Below are positions 9,256-17,847 of a stretch of DNA of 64,000 nt, one piece after another. Source of the stretch: Gordonia sp. 'Campus' (GTDB taxonomy: Bacteria > Actinomycetota > Actinomycetes > Mycobacteriales > Mycobacteriaceae); assembly GCF_022206305.1 (NCBI RefSeq), contig NZ_JAKOIW010000001.1, positions 124,001 to 188,000 of the forward strand, given 5' to 3'. A program made the translations under genes and the position numbers. Position 1 is the first letter of the stretch, and each line of letters starts with the position of its first letter. The notes below the pieces were generated by a model. The model was not told the DNA's origin. It saw only the letters and a list, made by a program, of their open reading frames with translations, and made no database searches.

Positions 9256-9654
9256 ATGACAACGACACTCACCCGCCTGGCCACGGCCGGCGCCTCCCTC
9301 GCCCTCGCCGCCGGCGCGCTCTCCGTCGGCACCTCGACCGCCACCGCGGCGCCCGGCGCACCGTCGTGCGATGCCGCCCAGCGCACTCTCACCTCCGTCG
9401 TGACCGCACGGTCGGCGGCGACCATCTGCCAATGGCGCGCCGACGGCACCCTCGAGTACCGCGGCGTCGCCCGCAGTTCGGGGAACACGCTCTGTATCCC
9501 GGTGTCCGAGGTACATGTGCAGGAGAACGGCAGCGGCCGCTACTACTACGTCGCGTACAACAACGGCTACCGGTACTCGGTGTTCGACGGGCTGGGTCTC
9601 AGCATCGTCGGACCGGACGGGCGGCTGATCAGTTCCGAGGACGCGATCGCCTGA
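9256..9654 (+). CDS. Small secreted protein of unknown function
   Basis: A 132-residue product with a clear Sec signal peptide: a basic start (MTTTLTRLATAG), an alanine/leucine core and an AxA-type site ending near ATAAPGAPS. The mature part, about 100 residues, has three cysteines (in SCDAA, TICQW and LCIPV) and a tyrosine-rich hairpin-like segment (RYYYVAYNNGYRYS). I do not recognise a family with a known function; similar short exported proteins are common in Mycobacteriales. The gene end overlaps the convergent cyclase gene by 26 bp. A GTG two codons upstream is an alternative start. Confidence 0.7.
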   Translation: MTTTLTRLATAGASLALAAGALSVGTSTATAAPGAPSCDAAQRTLTSVVTARSAATICQWRADGTLEYRGVARSSGNTLCIPVSEVHVQENGSGRYYYVAYNNGYRYSVFDGLGLSIVGPDGRLISSEDAIA

Positions 9655-11377
9655 TCGGCACGGGATCGCGGTCGTCGGCGCCGGTCTCGGTCCGGGCTCG
9701 GTCCCCCGACTCGGACTCGTCTCCAGACCCGGCCCTGTCCTCGCTTCCGGCCTTGTCCTCGCTTCCGGCCTTGTCCTCGCTGCCGGATTTGTCCCGCGTC
9801 CCAGCCCTGTCCCTCGACCCGGCCCCGTCCGGCCCGACGATCGCGGCGTGCACGATCGTCTCCTCGGTCCGGCCGCGCAGCGAGGTGGTCTCCTGCTTCT
9901 CCCAGCGGTCGGCCTCGGTCTGCCCGGCAGCGGCCACCGCGCGGCCGGAGGCGAGCGGACGCCGCGGGTCACGCTTGGCCAGTTCCGACAGGCGGGCGCT
10001 CTCGTTGACCGGGTCACCGATGACCGTGTACTCGAACCGCTCGATGGCCCCGACGTTGCCGGCCACCACCGAGCCGTAACTGACCCCGATCCCCGCCGAG
10101 AGGTCGGGGACCTCCTCGGCGAGATCGCGGGCGATGGCCCGCGCGGCCGCGAGTGCGTTGGCTGCCGCGTCGTCGAGGTCGATGGGTGCACCGAAGATCG
10201 CGAGCACCGCATCGCCCTCGAACTTGTTGACCAGACCGTCTCGTTCCTCCACCGCCCGCACGATCACCGCGAAGAACTTGTTGAGGATCTCCACGACCTC
10301 GGTGGGACTGCGTTGCGCCGCCAGCGTCGTCGAGCCGATGACGTCGACGAACAGGGTGGCGGCGAGACGTTCGGTGCCTCCGAGTTCCGGACTGGACGAC
10401 AGCGCGGCCTCGGCGACCTCATGACCCACGTGCCGGCCGAAGAGATCCCGGATCTTCTCCCGCTCACGGAGTCCGGCGACCATCGAGTTGAACCCCACCT
10501 GCAGGTCACCGAGTTCGGTGCCGTCGTAGACGACGAGGTCGGCGTTCTCGAGGTCGCCGTCGCTCACGCGATTCATCCCGGCCCGGACACTGCGGATGGG
10601 TGCGGTGACGCTCATGCTCGACAGCAGCGTCAGCAGCAACCCGGTGAACAAGGCGGTGACCCCCAGCACCGTGGCCCCGACGAACAGATCCAGCTTCGAC
10701 GTCTCGTCGCGGGCGAGGCCGAACGCCAGCACCAGCAGGATGCCGATGATGGGGATCGCCGAGCCGACGATCCACGACATCACCGATCGCGCCCGCACAC
10801 CGGTGCGCTTGCGTCGCCGATGTCCGGCCGAGATCAGTTCGGCCGCAACGGGACGCAGGGTGAAGTCGATGAAGAGGTAGGAGATCGCGACCACGACGAC
10901 ACCGCTCAGGCTCACCACGAACAACGTCTTGGGGATCAGCTGGGCGTCGACGATCCCGTACATGATCGTGAGCATCACGGTGGCGACGCCCCACAGGAAT
11001 CCCTGGACGAGCGACAACCGCCACGGCAACCGCATCGTGCGCCGGGCGTCGCGTTTGGTGGGCGGGACGTCGCGGATCGCCCAGCGCAGGTCCCGCACCC
11101 CCACGTAGGTACCCCAGCCGATACCCACCACGAAAGCCACCGTGATGTACACGGGCACGACGATGAAGTTGACCCACCACAGTTCGGCGCTGAACACCGT
11201 GGGCTGCGGGATGCCGACCGCGGTGAGCGCGACCGCCACCACCGCACCGAAGAGGTTGGCCACCACGATCGACGCGGTGAGCAACGTCTGGATGCGTACC
11301 CGCTGCTTGAACGTGCTCTCGCCGACAGAGCCGAGCAGGATCGACCCGTAGTCGCGGCTCCCCCGCTTCGCACGCAT
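9629..11377 (-). CDS. Membrane class III adenylate cyclase with HAMP domain
   Basis: Resembles the mycobacterial Rv1318c-Rv1320c/Rv3645 cyclases. An N-terminal domain of six hydrophobic helices (residues 30-260) is followed by a HAMP linker (about 265-320) and a single class III cyclase domain (about 345-500). The metal-binding Asp residues lie in LFVDVIGS and FEGDAVLA, and the substrate-specifying Lys and Asp in NKFEGD and VIGDPVN. It would make cAMP in response to membrane or lipid signals. The C-terminus carries seven 6-residue units related to GSEDKA, encoded by an 18-bp minisatellite, and is unlikely to be part of the catalytic fold. A GTG at 11383 is an alternative start. Confidence 0.9.
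   Translation of the reverse strand: MRAKRGSRDYGSILLGSVGESTFKQRVRIQTLLTASIVVANLFGAVVAVALTAVGIPQPTVFSAELWWVNFIVVPVYITVAFVVGIGWGTYVGVRDLRWAIRDVPPTKRDARRTMRLPWRLSLVQGFLWGVATVMLTIMYGIVDAQLIPKTLFVVSLSGVVVVAISYLFIDFTLRPVAAELISAGHRRRKRTGVRARSVMSWIVGSAIPIIGILLVLAFGLARDETSKLDLFVGATVLGVTALFTGLLLTLLSSMSVTAPIRSVRAGMNRVSDGDLENADLVVYDGTELGDLQVGFNSMVAGLREREKIRDLFGRHVGHEVAEAALSSSPELGGTERLAATLFVDVIGSTTLAAQRSPTEVVEILNKFFAVIVRAVEERDGLVNKFEGDAVLAIFGAPIDLDDAAANALAAARAIARDLAEEVPDLSAGIGVSYGSVVAGNVGAIERFEYTVIGDPVNESARLSELAKRDPRRPLASGRAVAAAGQTEADRWEKQETTSLRGRTEETIVHAAIVGPDGAGSRDRAGTRDKSGSEDKAGSEDKAGSEDRAGSGDESESGDRARTETGADDRDPVPIRRSRPRN
9695..9820 (-). repeat. 18-bp coding minisatellite in cyclase tail
   Basis: Seven consecutive 18-bp units (6 residues each: GSRDRA, GTRDKS, GSEDKA twice, GSEDRA, GSGDES, ESGDRA) near the 3' end of the cyclase gene. 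The unit length is a multiple of three, so copy-number change would keep the frame. Confidence 0.8.
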
Positions 11378-11434
11378 GGGCACTAGCTAATCACGCCGCG
11401 TCGTCGGAATCGGGACGAGCTTCGCAAGGCGGGC

Positions 11435-11450
11435 GCCGGGGCAGCCCGGC
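11435..11450 (-). terminator. Short hairpin after purA
   Basis: GCCGGG-GCAG-CCCGGC, a 6-bp GC stem 20 bp past the purA stop codon and before the downstream cyclase gene. It is weak and lacks a T-tract; it is listed as the only structure found in this gap. Confidence 0.3.
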
Positions 11451-11469
11451 CGTCCGTGCCGGGTGTCGG

Positions 11470-12804
<1,335 letters not shown>

Positions 12805-12825
12805 CTACTGTGTCGACGCGGTGGA

Positions 12826-12831
12826 TACGCT
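12826..12831 (+). promoter_or_regulatory. Probable -10 box, leaderless Rv0358-like mRNA
   Basis: TACGCT (TANNNT) is 6 nt upstream of the GTG at 12838, within the small palindrome GATACGCTATC. No ribosome site is present. Confidence 0.4.
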
Positions 12832-12837
12832 ATCCGC

Positions 12838-13494
12838 GTGCCGATTGCCCTCCTTCCCCAAACCGGTCGCGCCGACGACAAGAAGGCCGTCCGCGCCGCC
12901 GTCACCGAGGTCCTGACCGACCCCGGCATCACCCGGATCGTCGTCGAGCCGCGCGTCGCCGAACGATTCGCACCGACCGTCGCACACGAGAACGACATCT
13001 ACCTGGCCCAGGTCGTGGCGGCGCTCATGCTCGCCGACCGTCTCGATGTCGAGGTCGCGTACGTGTCCGCCGAGGCCACGCCGGCGACCCGGCGCTACCG
13101 GCTGCCCCACGGACCGGCCGCTCGCGAGTTGGCCGAGCACGGCACCGCGGTCGCGGTCCCGCTCATCCGCGACGACGCCGCGACCGTCGTCGTCGGCAGT
13201 GCCCGTCACCTGGGCGCCGAGGGCGCGAAGCTGCACGGCGAGACCTACGTCGACAACGAGCGCCTGTTCGACGGGGAGGTCCGTTCGATCCTCATCGAAC
13301 CCACGCTCGCCGCACCGGGACTGCGGGCCCAGGTCGAGCGGATGTTGTTGCCGGGCAAGTGGTTCGCCGGACGCGCCTGCCAGACCGGCGGAACCAACAT
13401 CGTCGTCGAACGTGACGGCGTGGTGAATCCGCGCGTCCTGAAGCGGTCCACGTTCTACCGCCATGTCACCGATCTGCTGCTCGTACGCCCCTGA
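12838..13494 (+). CDS. Conserved hypothetical protein (Rv0358-like)
   Basis: 218-residue soluble protein with no motif I can tie to a function. Its size and its position divergent from purA match the M. tuberculosis gene Rv0358, a conserved hypothetical protein of similar length, so it is probably the orthologue. The sequence alternates hydrophobic strands and charged helices and contains a basic GKWFAGRACQTGG segment near the end. It starts at GTG with an adjacent -10-like box rather than a ribosome site. It is convergent with the MHS transporter across a strong hairpin. Confidence 0.8.
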   Translation: MPIALLPQTGRADDKKAVRAAVTEVLTDPGITRIVVEPRVAERFAPTVAHENDIYLAQVVAALMLADRLDVEVAYVSAEATPATRRYRLPHGPAARELAEHGTAVAVPLIRDDAATVVVGSARHLGAEGAKLHGETYVDNERLFDGEVRSILIEPTLAAPGLRAQVERMLLPGKWFAGRACQTGGTNIVVERDGVVNPRVLKRSTFYRHVTDLLLVRP

Positions 13495-13503
13495 CCCGCA
13501 ATC

Positions 13504-13542
13504 CGTAGCGACAATGCGCATATAGCGCGCATTGTCGCTACG
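13504..13542. terminator. Bidirectional hairpin between convergent genes
   Basis: 16-bp perfect stem (arms CGTAGCGACAATGCGC and complement, 13504-13519 and 13527-13542) with a 7-nt loop, 10 bp after the Rv0358-like stop and 12 bp before the stop of the opposing transporter gene. There is no T-tract on either side. Confidence 0.75.
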
Positions 13543-13554
13543 AAATCCGGCAGG

Positions 13555-14922
13555 TCAGGCGACCTTCCGAGCCTCCTGGCCCGTCGTGAGGTGCAGGTCG
13601 TCGCGGCGGATGAGGGTCGTCGCGATGACGCTGATGACCGCGGTGGACACGAGGTACCCGGCTGCGAACCACGGGGAGCCGCTCGCGGCGCCGATCAACG
13701 CGGTCAGGATCAGCGGCGTCAGTCCGGACGCGTAGATCCCGGAGAACTGATAGACCACCGACAGTCCGGTGTAGCGGACCTGCGTCGGATACAAGCCGGC
13801 GAACAGAGTGCCCTGCGCGCCGTAGAACAGCGCGTGGATCACGCCGAAGACGACGACCAGTCCAGCGGTGAACCAGAGCAGGTTCGAGGTCCCGAACAGC
13901 AGAAAGACCGGATAGACGGCGATTCCGTACGCGGCGATCCCGATGAGATAGATGCGTTTGGCGCCGTACCGGTCGGTGAGCAGCCCGGAGAACGGCAGCA
14001 GCGCGGCCATCACGAGCGACGCGATGGTCACGGCCACCAGGACCGGCACCTTCTCCATGTCGAGTTCGCTCGTCGCATAGGCGATCGCGAAGACACCCCA
14101 CGTGTTGAACGCCGACCCCTCGCCCCACCGGGCGAGCAGTCCCAGGACGGTGTTGCGGGTGTTCGGCGGGAGCACGACGTCGCGCAGCGGCGCAGTGGAC
14201 TTCTTCGCGAGTTCGGCGACCTCGGCGAAGGCGGGCGTCTCGTCGACCTTGAGCCGCACCACGAAACCGATGACCACCAGCACGATGCTCACCAGGAAGG
14301 CGACGCGCCAGCCGTAGGTGAGGAAGGCGTCCTCGTCGAGCACCGTCTGCAGCAGGGCGAACACACCGGTGCCCAGGGCGAGACCCAGCGCCAGTCCGAT
14401 CTGCGGGATGCTGCCGAAGAGACCGCGCTTGCCGTCCGGGCTGTGTTCGACCGACAACAGGACCGCACCGGCCCACTCCCCGCCCAGCGCGAAGCCCTGC
14501 ACGATGCGCAGGAGCAGCAGGAGGATCGGGGCGAGCACACCGACCGACGCCGCCGTCGGCAGCACACCCATCAGAGCGGTGGCGACGCCCATCATCACCA
14601 TCGTGATGGCGAGGGTGCGTTTGCGGCCGATGCGATCGCCGATGTGTCCGAACACGATTCCGCCGATCGGACGCACCACGAACCCCACCGCGAATGTCGC
14701 GAAGGACAGCAGCGTGCCGACGAACGAACTCTGGTCGGGGAAGAACAGCTGGTTGAACACCAGACTCGCCGCGGTCGCGTAGAGGAAGAAGTCGTACCAC
14801 TCGACGGTGGTGCCCAGCAGGCTCGCGGCGACGACCGTACGCAGACGCCTACGGCGTTCGGCATCGGTCTCGTTCGCTGTCGAGGTGGTCGCTGCGGGAG
14901 AGACATCCAGGGAAGTAGCCAT
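13555..14922 (-). CDS. MFS transporter, metabolite:H+ symporter (MHS) type
   Basis: 455-residue transporter with 12 predicted helices. The MHS signatures are present: TTVEWYDFFLYATAA in helix 1, GHIGDRIGRKRTL between helices 2 and 3, RIVQGFALGGEW in helix 4 and LFAGLYPTQVRYTGLS in the second half. Family members import organic acids, shikimate, proline/betaine and similar solutes with protons; the substrate is unknown here. The ATG at 14922 (MATSLDV) was chosen because the upstream in-frame sequence includes an intergenic hairpin. It is likely a single transcription unit. Confidence 0.9.
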   Translation of the reverse strand: MATSLDVSPAATTSTANETDAERRRRLRTVVAASLLGTTVEWYDFFLYATAASLVFNQLFFPDQSSFVGTLLSFATFAVGFVVRPIGGIVFGHIGDRIGRKRTLAITMVMMGVATALMGVLPTAASVGVLAPILLLLLRIVQGFALGGEWAGAVLLSVEHSPDGKRGLFGSIPQIGLALGLALGTGVFALLQTVLDEDAFLTYGWRVAFLVSIVLVVIGFVVRLKVDETPAFAEVAELAKKSTAPLRDVVLPPNTRNTVLGLLARWGEGSAFNTWGVFAIAYATSELDMEKVPVLVAVTIASLVMAALLPFSGLLTDRYGAKRIYLIGIAAYGIAVYPVFLLFGTSNLLWFTAGLVVVFGVIHALFYGAQGTLFAGLYPTQVRYTGLSVVYQFSGIYASGLTPLILTALIGAASGSPWFAAGYLVSTAVISVIATTLIRRDDLHLTTGQEARKVA

Positions 14923-15037
14923 GACCGGGACACGGTATCGGCGGCCGGCAGCGGGCCGGCGACTACGAATCAGCCTGAACGAAAAGGGGCGAAACGGTTG
15001 CGGTGGCGGCCATCCGATGCGGAGCGTTGCCGAAATC

Positions 15038-15084
15038 CAGAGTGCGGGATGAGTGTCGGAAACCGACACTCATCCCGCACTCTG
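15038..15084. terminator. 22-bp perfect hairpin after CDF gene
   Basis: Arms 15038-15059 and 15063-15084 are perfectly complementary over 22 bp with a 3-nt AAA loop, 17 bp after the CDF stop codon and 115 bp upstream of the MHS start. It probably ends the CDF transcript. There is no T-tract. Confidence 0.75.
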
Positions 15085-15101
15085 CGGAGGACTATCCGAT
15101 C

Positions 15102-16016
15102 TCACCAGGTCAACTCGTCCCGACAACGTCGTTGTCCGTCGTCGGGGTCGACCTGGACGGTGGCGTGCTCGAGCCCGTGCCGCGCGAGCACCGCCTGCGC
15201 CGCGGGGAGGACCTCGGCGTTGGGCTGGGCGCTGCCGAGGTGCACGGTGGCCACGTCCATGCCGGTGGTCAGCGTCCAGACGTGGAGGTCGTGGACATCG
15301 TCGACGGTGGGTATCTCGGCGAGATCGGCGCGCAGCGCCTCGACGTCGACATGTGCCGGCGCCTGCTGGTTGAGGATGCGTAGTGCGTCGACGGCCAGCC
15401 GGACCGCACGCGGCACCACCCACAGGGCGATGAGCACGGCGACGACGATGTCGGCATAGCCCCAGCCGGTCGTCATGGCGACGATACCGGCGATGAGCAC
15501 CCCCACGCTCCCGACCGCGTCGGCGAGCACCTCGAGGTACGCCCCGCGCACCGCGATCGATTCCTTGGCATCGGCACGCAGCAGGAACATCACGCCGATG
15601 TTGACCGCGAGCCCCACGAGCGCCACGACGATGAGCGTGAGGCCGGGCACCTGTGGGTCGTTTCCGATCCGCTCGACCGCCTCGTAGAGGACGAAGACCG
15701 CGACCCCCATCAGCAGCACCGCGTTCGCGACCGCGGTGAACACCTCCGCGCGATGCCATCCGAAGCTACGGGTGTCGGTGATCCGACCGTGGCGCCCCAG
15801 CAGGAGAGCGATCAGGCCCATGACCAGTGCCACGACGTCGGTGAGCATGTGTCCGGCATCGGCGATCAGTGCCAGTGAGTTCACCAGGATGCCGGTGACG
15901 AGTTCGACGACGAAGTATCCGCCGATGAGGCCTACCGCCACCACCATCGGCCACAGGCGTCGCTGCCCGCCGGCCGTCGGGCCGGGGGTGTGGGAGTGCG
16001 AATGTGAGTGCCCCAT
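15102..16016 (-). CDS. Cation diffusion facilitator (Zn/Co/Cd efflux)
   Basis: CDF-family metal/proton antiporter, 304 residues. The N-terminus is histidine-rich (MGHSHSHSH), as expected for metal binding. Six membrane helices follow, with metal-site motifs DAGHMLTD in helix 2 and DAVGS in helix 5. The C-terminal cytoplasmic domain contains VHDLHVWTLTTG, the family metal-sensing fold. The ATG at 16016 is preferred to an in-frame TTG at 16028 that lies next to the operator. An ArsR/SmtB-like inverted repeat stands directly in front, suggesting metal-induced expression. It exports Zn2+ or Co2+; the precise ion is not determinable. Confidence 0.92.
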   Translation of the reverse strand: MGHSHSHSHTPGPTAGGQRRLWPMVVAVGLIGGYFVVELVTGILVNSLALIADAGHMLTDVVALVMGLIALLLGRHGRITDTRSFGWHRAEVFTAVANAVLLMGVAVFVLYEAVERIGNDPQVPGLTLIVVALVGLAVNIGVMFLLRADAKESIAVRGAYLEVLADAVGSVGVLIAGIVAMTTGWGYADIVVAVLIALWVVPRAVRLAVDALRILNQQAPAHVDVEALRADLAEIPTVDDVHDLHVWTLTTGMDVATVHLGSAQPNAEVLPAAQAVLARHGLEHATVQVDPDDGQRRCRDELTW

Positions 16017-16029
16017 GATGCCGGTCAAT

Positions 16030-16049
16030 ATATGCAGGAATTCGCATAT
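16030..16049. promoter_or_regulatory. ArsR/SmtB-like operator before CDF gene
   Basis: ATATGC-N8-GCATAT inverted repeat in an AT-rich island (16027-16050) within the 48-bp gap between the FUSC gene and the CDF start. ArsR/SmtB-family metal sensors bind AT-rich inverted repeats of this sort. No such regulator is encoded in the window. Confidence 0.5.
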
Positions 16050-16064
16050 GTGGCAACCGCGGGG

Positions 16065-17186
16065 TCAGCTCCTCAGTGTGGCCAGCGCTGATGACCGCCG
16101 GAGACCCGCGATCATCAGCAGGTCGACGAGCAGGGATCGGATCTCGGCGAGCAGGGCCGCCTCGGACAGGTCACTGTGGGCGACCAGATCGGCGCGCGCC
16201 TTGCGGACGATGCTGCGGATGACCCGGGCCGCGTCCGCCTGGTCAGGTTCTTCTCCCGGGTCGGCCATCATCATGGCGCGGAGGACCTCGAAAGCGCCGG
16301 CGAGATCGTCGATGATCTCGACGAGGGCCGGCTGAACCTCCTCCCCCCGCTGTGAGATCGCCAGCGCACGCCGCGCGATGATCCGGAAGTTGCGTACCGC
16401 GTTGTCGATCGGGTCGGCGGTCGCCGAGAGTCGGTCCAACCGCATCCGCGATCCCCAGTACAGCGGCGAGATCCGGGTGACCTCGCGTCCACCGGTCATG
16501 TCCGAGTGCATCTTGTTGATCGCGGCCTGGGTCCCCCGACCGGACTCCAGCGCGGCGGCGACCCTGTCCTCGTCGTGGTCGCGCAGCCCCGAGGACAACA
16601 GGCGCGCGGCATCGCGGATCGTCGCGAGCACGCCCGCGGCGTCCCGGCGCGCCCGGCTGGCCGGATTGACCGGCAGCAACGCACCCACGAGGATGCCGAC
16701 GAGTCCACCGATCAGGGCGTCGAGGGCGCGGTGGAAGCCGGCCACACCGCCCGGCGGCAACAACGTGGCCACCAGTGCGGCAGACGACGCGGCCTGCATC
16801 GGGATCAGCGGCCCGTCGTCGAGGAACACCGCGACCGTCATCGCGAGCGCGACCACGATCATGATCTGCCAGGCACCTTCGCCGACGAGGCTGATGAACA
16901 GATCGCCGACGAGGATGCCGATCGCGACACCGCCGACGAGTTCCACCGCACGGCGCCACCGCTGGCCCAGGGACAGACCCAGTGAGATGACCGCGGCGAT
17001 GGGCGCGAAGAACGGGTCCGGGTGGATGAAGATCTCGACCGCGATCCACCACGACACCCCGGCGGCCAGCGCGCACTGCACGATCGGGACAAGCGAGACG
17101 TGCAACCGCCGAAACCGACGCTTGAGCTGCGGCGGGAGGGAGTTGAACACCCGGCGCGGGTAGGACGGGTTCGCGAGCCCGCTCAT
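16065..17186 (-). CDS. FUSC / aromatic acid exporter family membrane protein
   Basis: 373-residue protein with an N-terminal basic stretch, five to six membrane helices (residues 30-170) containing DPFFAPIAAVISLGLSLGQRWRRA, the hallmark of FUSC/ArAE proteins, and a C-terminal helical cytoplasmic domain of about 200 residues rich in arginine. Relatives export aromatic acids or stabilise the envelope; M. tuberculosis Rv2571c appears to be of the same family. The substrate is unknown. It is read with DUF3151 upstream and the CDF gene downstream, but the metal operator before the latter argues for separate control. Confidence 0.8.
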   Translation of the reverse strand: MSGLANPSYPRRVFNSLPPQLKRRFRRLHVSLVPIVQCALAAGVSWWIAVEIFIHPDPFFAPIAAVISLGLSLGQRWRRAVELVGGVAIGILVGDLFISLVGEGAWQIMIVVALAMTVAVFLDDGPLIPMQAASSAALVATLLPPGGVAGFHRALDALIGGLVGILVGALLPVNPASRARRDAAGVLATIRDAARLLSSGLRDHDEDRVAAALESGRGTQAAINKMHSDMTGGREVTRISPLYWGSRMRLDRLSATADPIDNAVRNFRIIARRALAISQRGEEVQPALVEIIDDLAGAFEVLRAMMMADPGEEPDQADAARVIRSIVRKARADLVAHSDLSEAALLAEIRSLLVDLLMIAGLRRSSALATLRS

Positions 17187-17228
17187 CGGACGGACGTCAT
17201 CGGGAGGTGCCCCGGTGTCCGGTTCCGG

Positions 17229-17687
17229 TCACGCCAGGCCGAGCTCGGCTGCTGCGCGGGGGTCACTGTCGTTGAGAAGGTCCAGGCAGCGAAGATACTC
17301 GTCCTCCTCGCCGATCAGCTGGGCCGCACGTGCCAGCGCCCCGACACAGCGGAGAAAGCCGCGGTTGGGTTCGTGGCTCCACGGCACCGGGCCGAAACCC
17401 TTCCAGCCGTGGCGGCGCAACTGATCGAGCCCGCGGTGGTAGCCGGTCCGCGCGTACGCGTATGCGGCGATCACCGCGCCCGCGTCCACGTCGCCGGCAG
17501 TTACCGGGCTCGCCGACCCGAGGGCCGCTTCGGCGAGGTGGGCCCAGGCGATCGAGGCGGTCGGGTGGGCCGCCGCGACGTCGGCCGGGGCAGCCCCGTT
17601 GAGCAGGTCCGATTCGGCGTCGTCGTCGCCGGTGAGCAGTACCGGTTGCGGGCCGAGGAGATCTCCGAAAGACGTCATGTCCTCCAT
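17229..17687 (-). CDS. DUF3151 domain protein (Rv0360c-like)
   Basis: 152-residue soluble alpha-helical protein with the DUF3151 core: ASIAWAHLAE, AYAYARTGYHRGLDQLRRHGWKGFGPVPW and GFLRCVGALARAAQLIGE. The gene order (purA, Rv0358, Rv0360c, Rv0361, fba) supports orthology to Rv0360c. No biochemical role is established. Two starts are possible, ATG 17687 or ATG 17678; a GGAGG lies only 2 nt before the second, so neither is clearly favoured. Confidence 0.85.
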   Translation of the reverse strand: MEDMTSFGDLLGPQPVLLTGDDDAESDLLNGAAPADVAAAHPTASIAWAHLAEAALGSASPVTAGDVDAGAVIAAYAYARTGYHRGLDQLRRHGWKGFGPVPWSHEPNRGFLRCVGALARAAQLIGEEDEYLRCLDLLNDSDPRAAAELGLA

Positions 17688-17847
17688 TCAAGCATCGCGC
17701 CGGTGCCGGACGCCCGTTCGATCAAACGCCCTAGTGCTGGATTGTCGGGGCATTCGCTAGGGTGAATGGCGCAATCGGTCCTGCTGCCCGGGCATCTGGC
17801 GGCCGGACCGAAGTCATGCGACGCGCGGAATGCGGGGTGATCAGTCG

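Noticed and set aside
13591..15459. Plus-strand open frame of about 620 codons opposite the MHS and CDF genes
   Set aside because: It spans two genes and a perfect hairpin and is rich in Arg/His/Gln/Asp, typical of antisense GC-rich frames.
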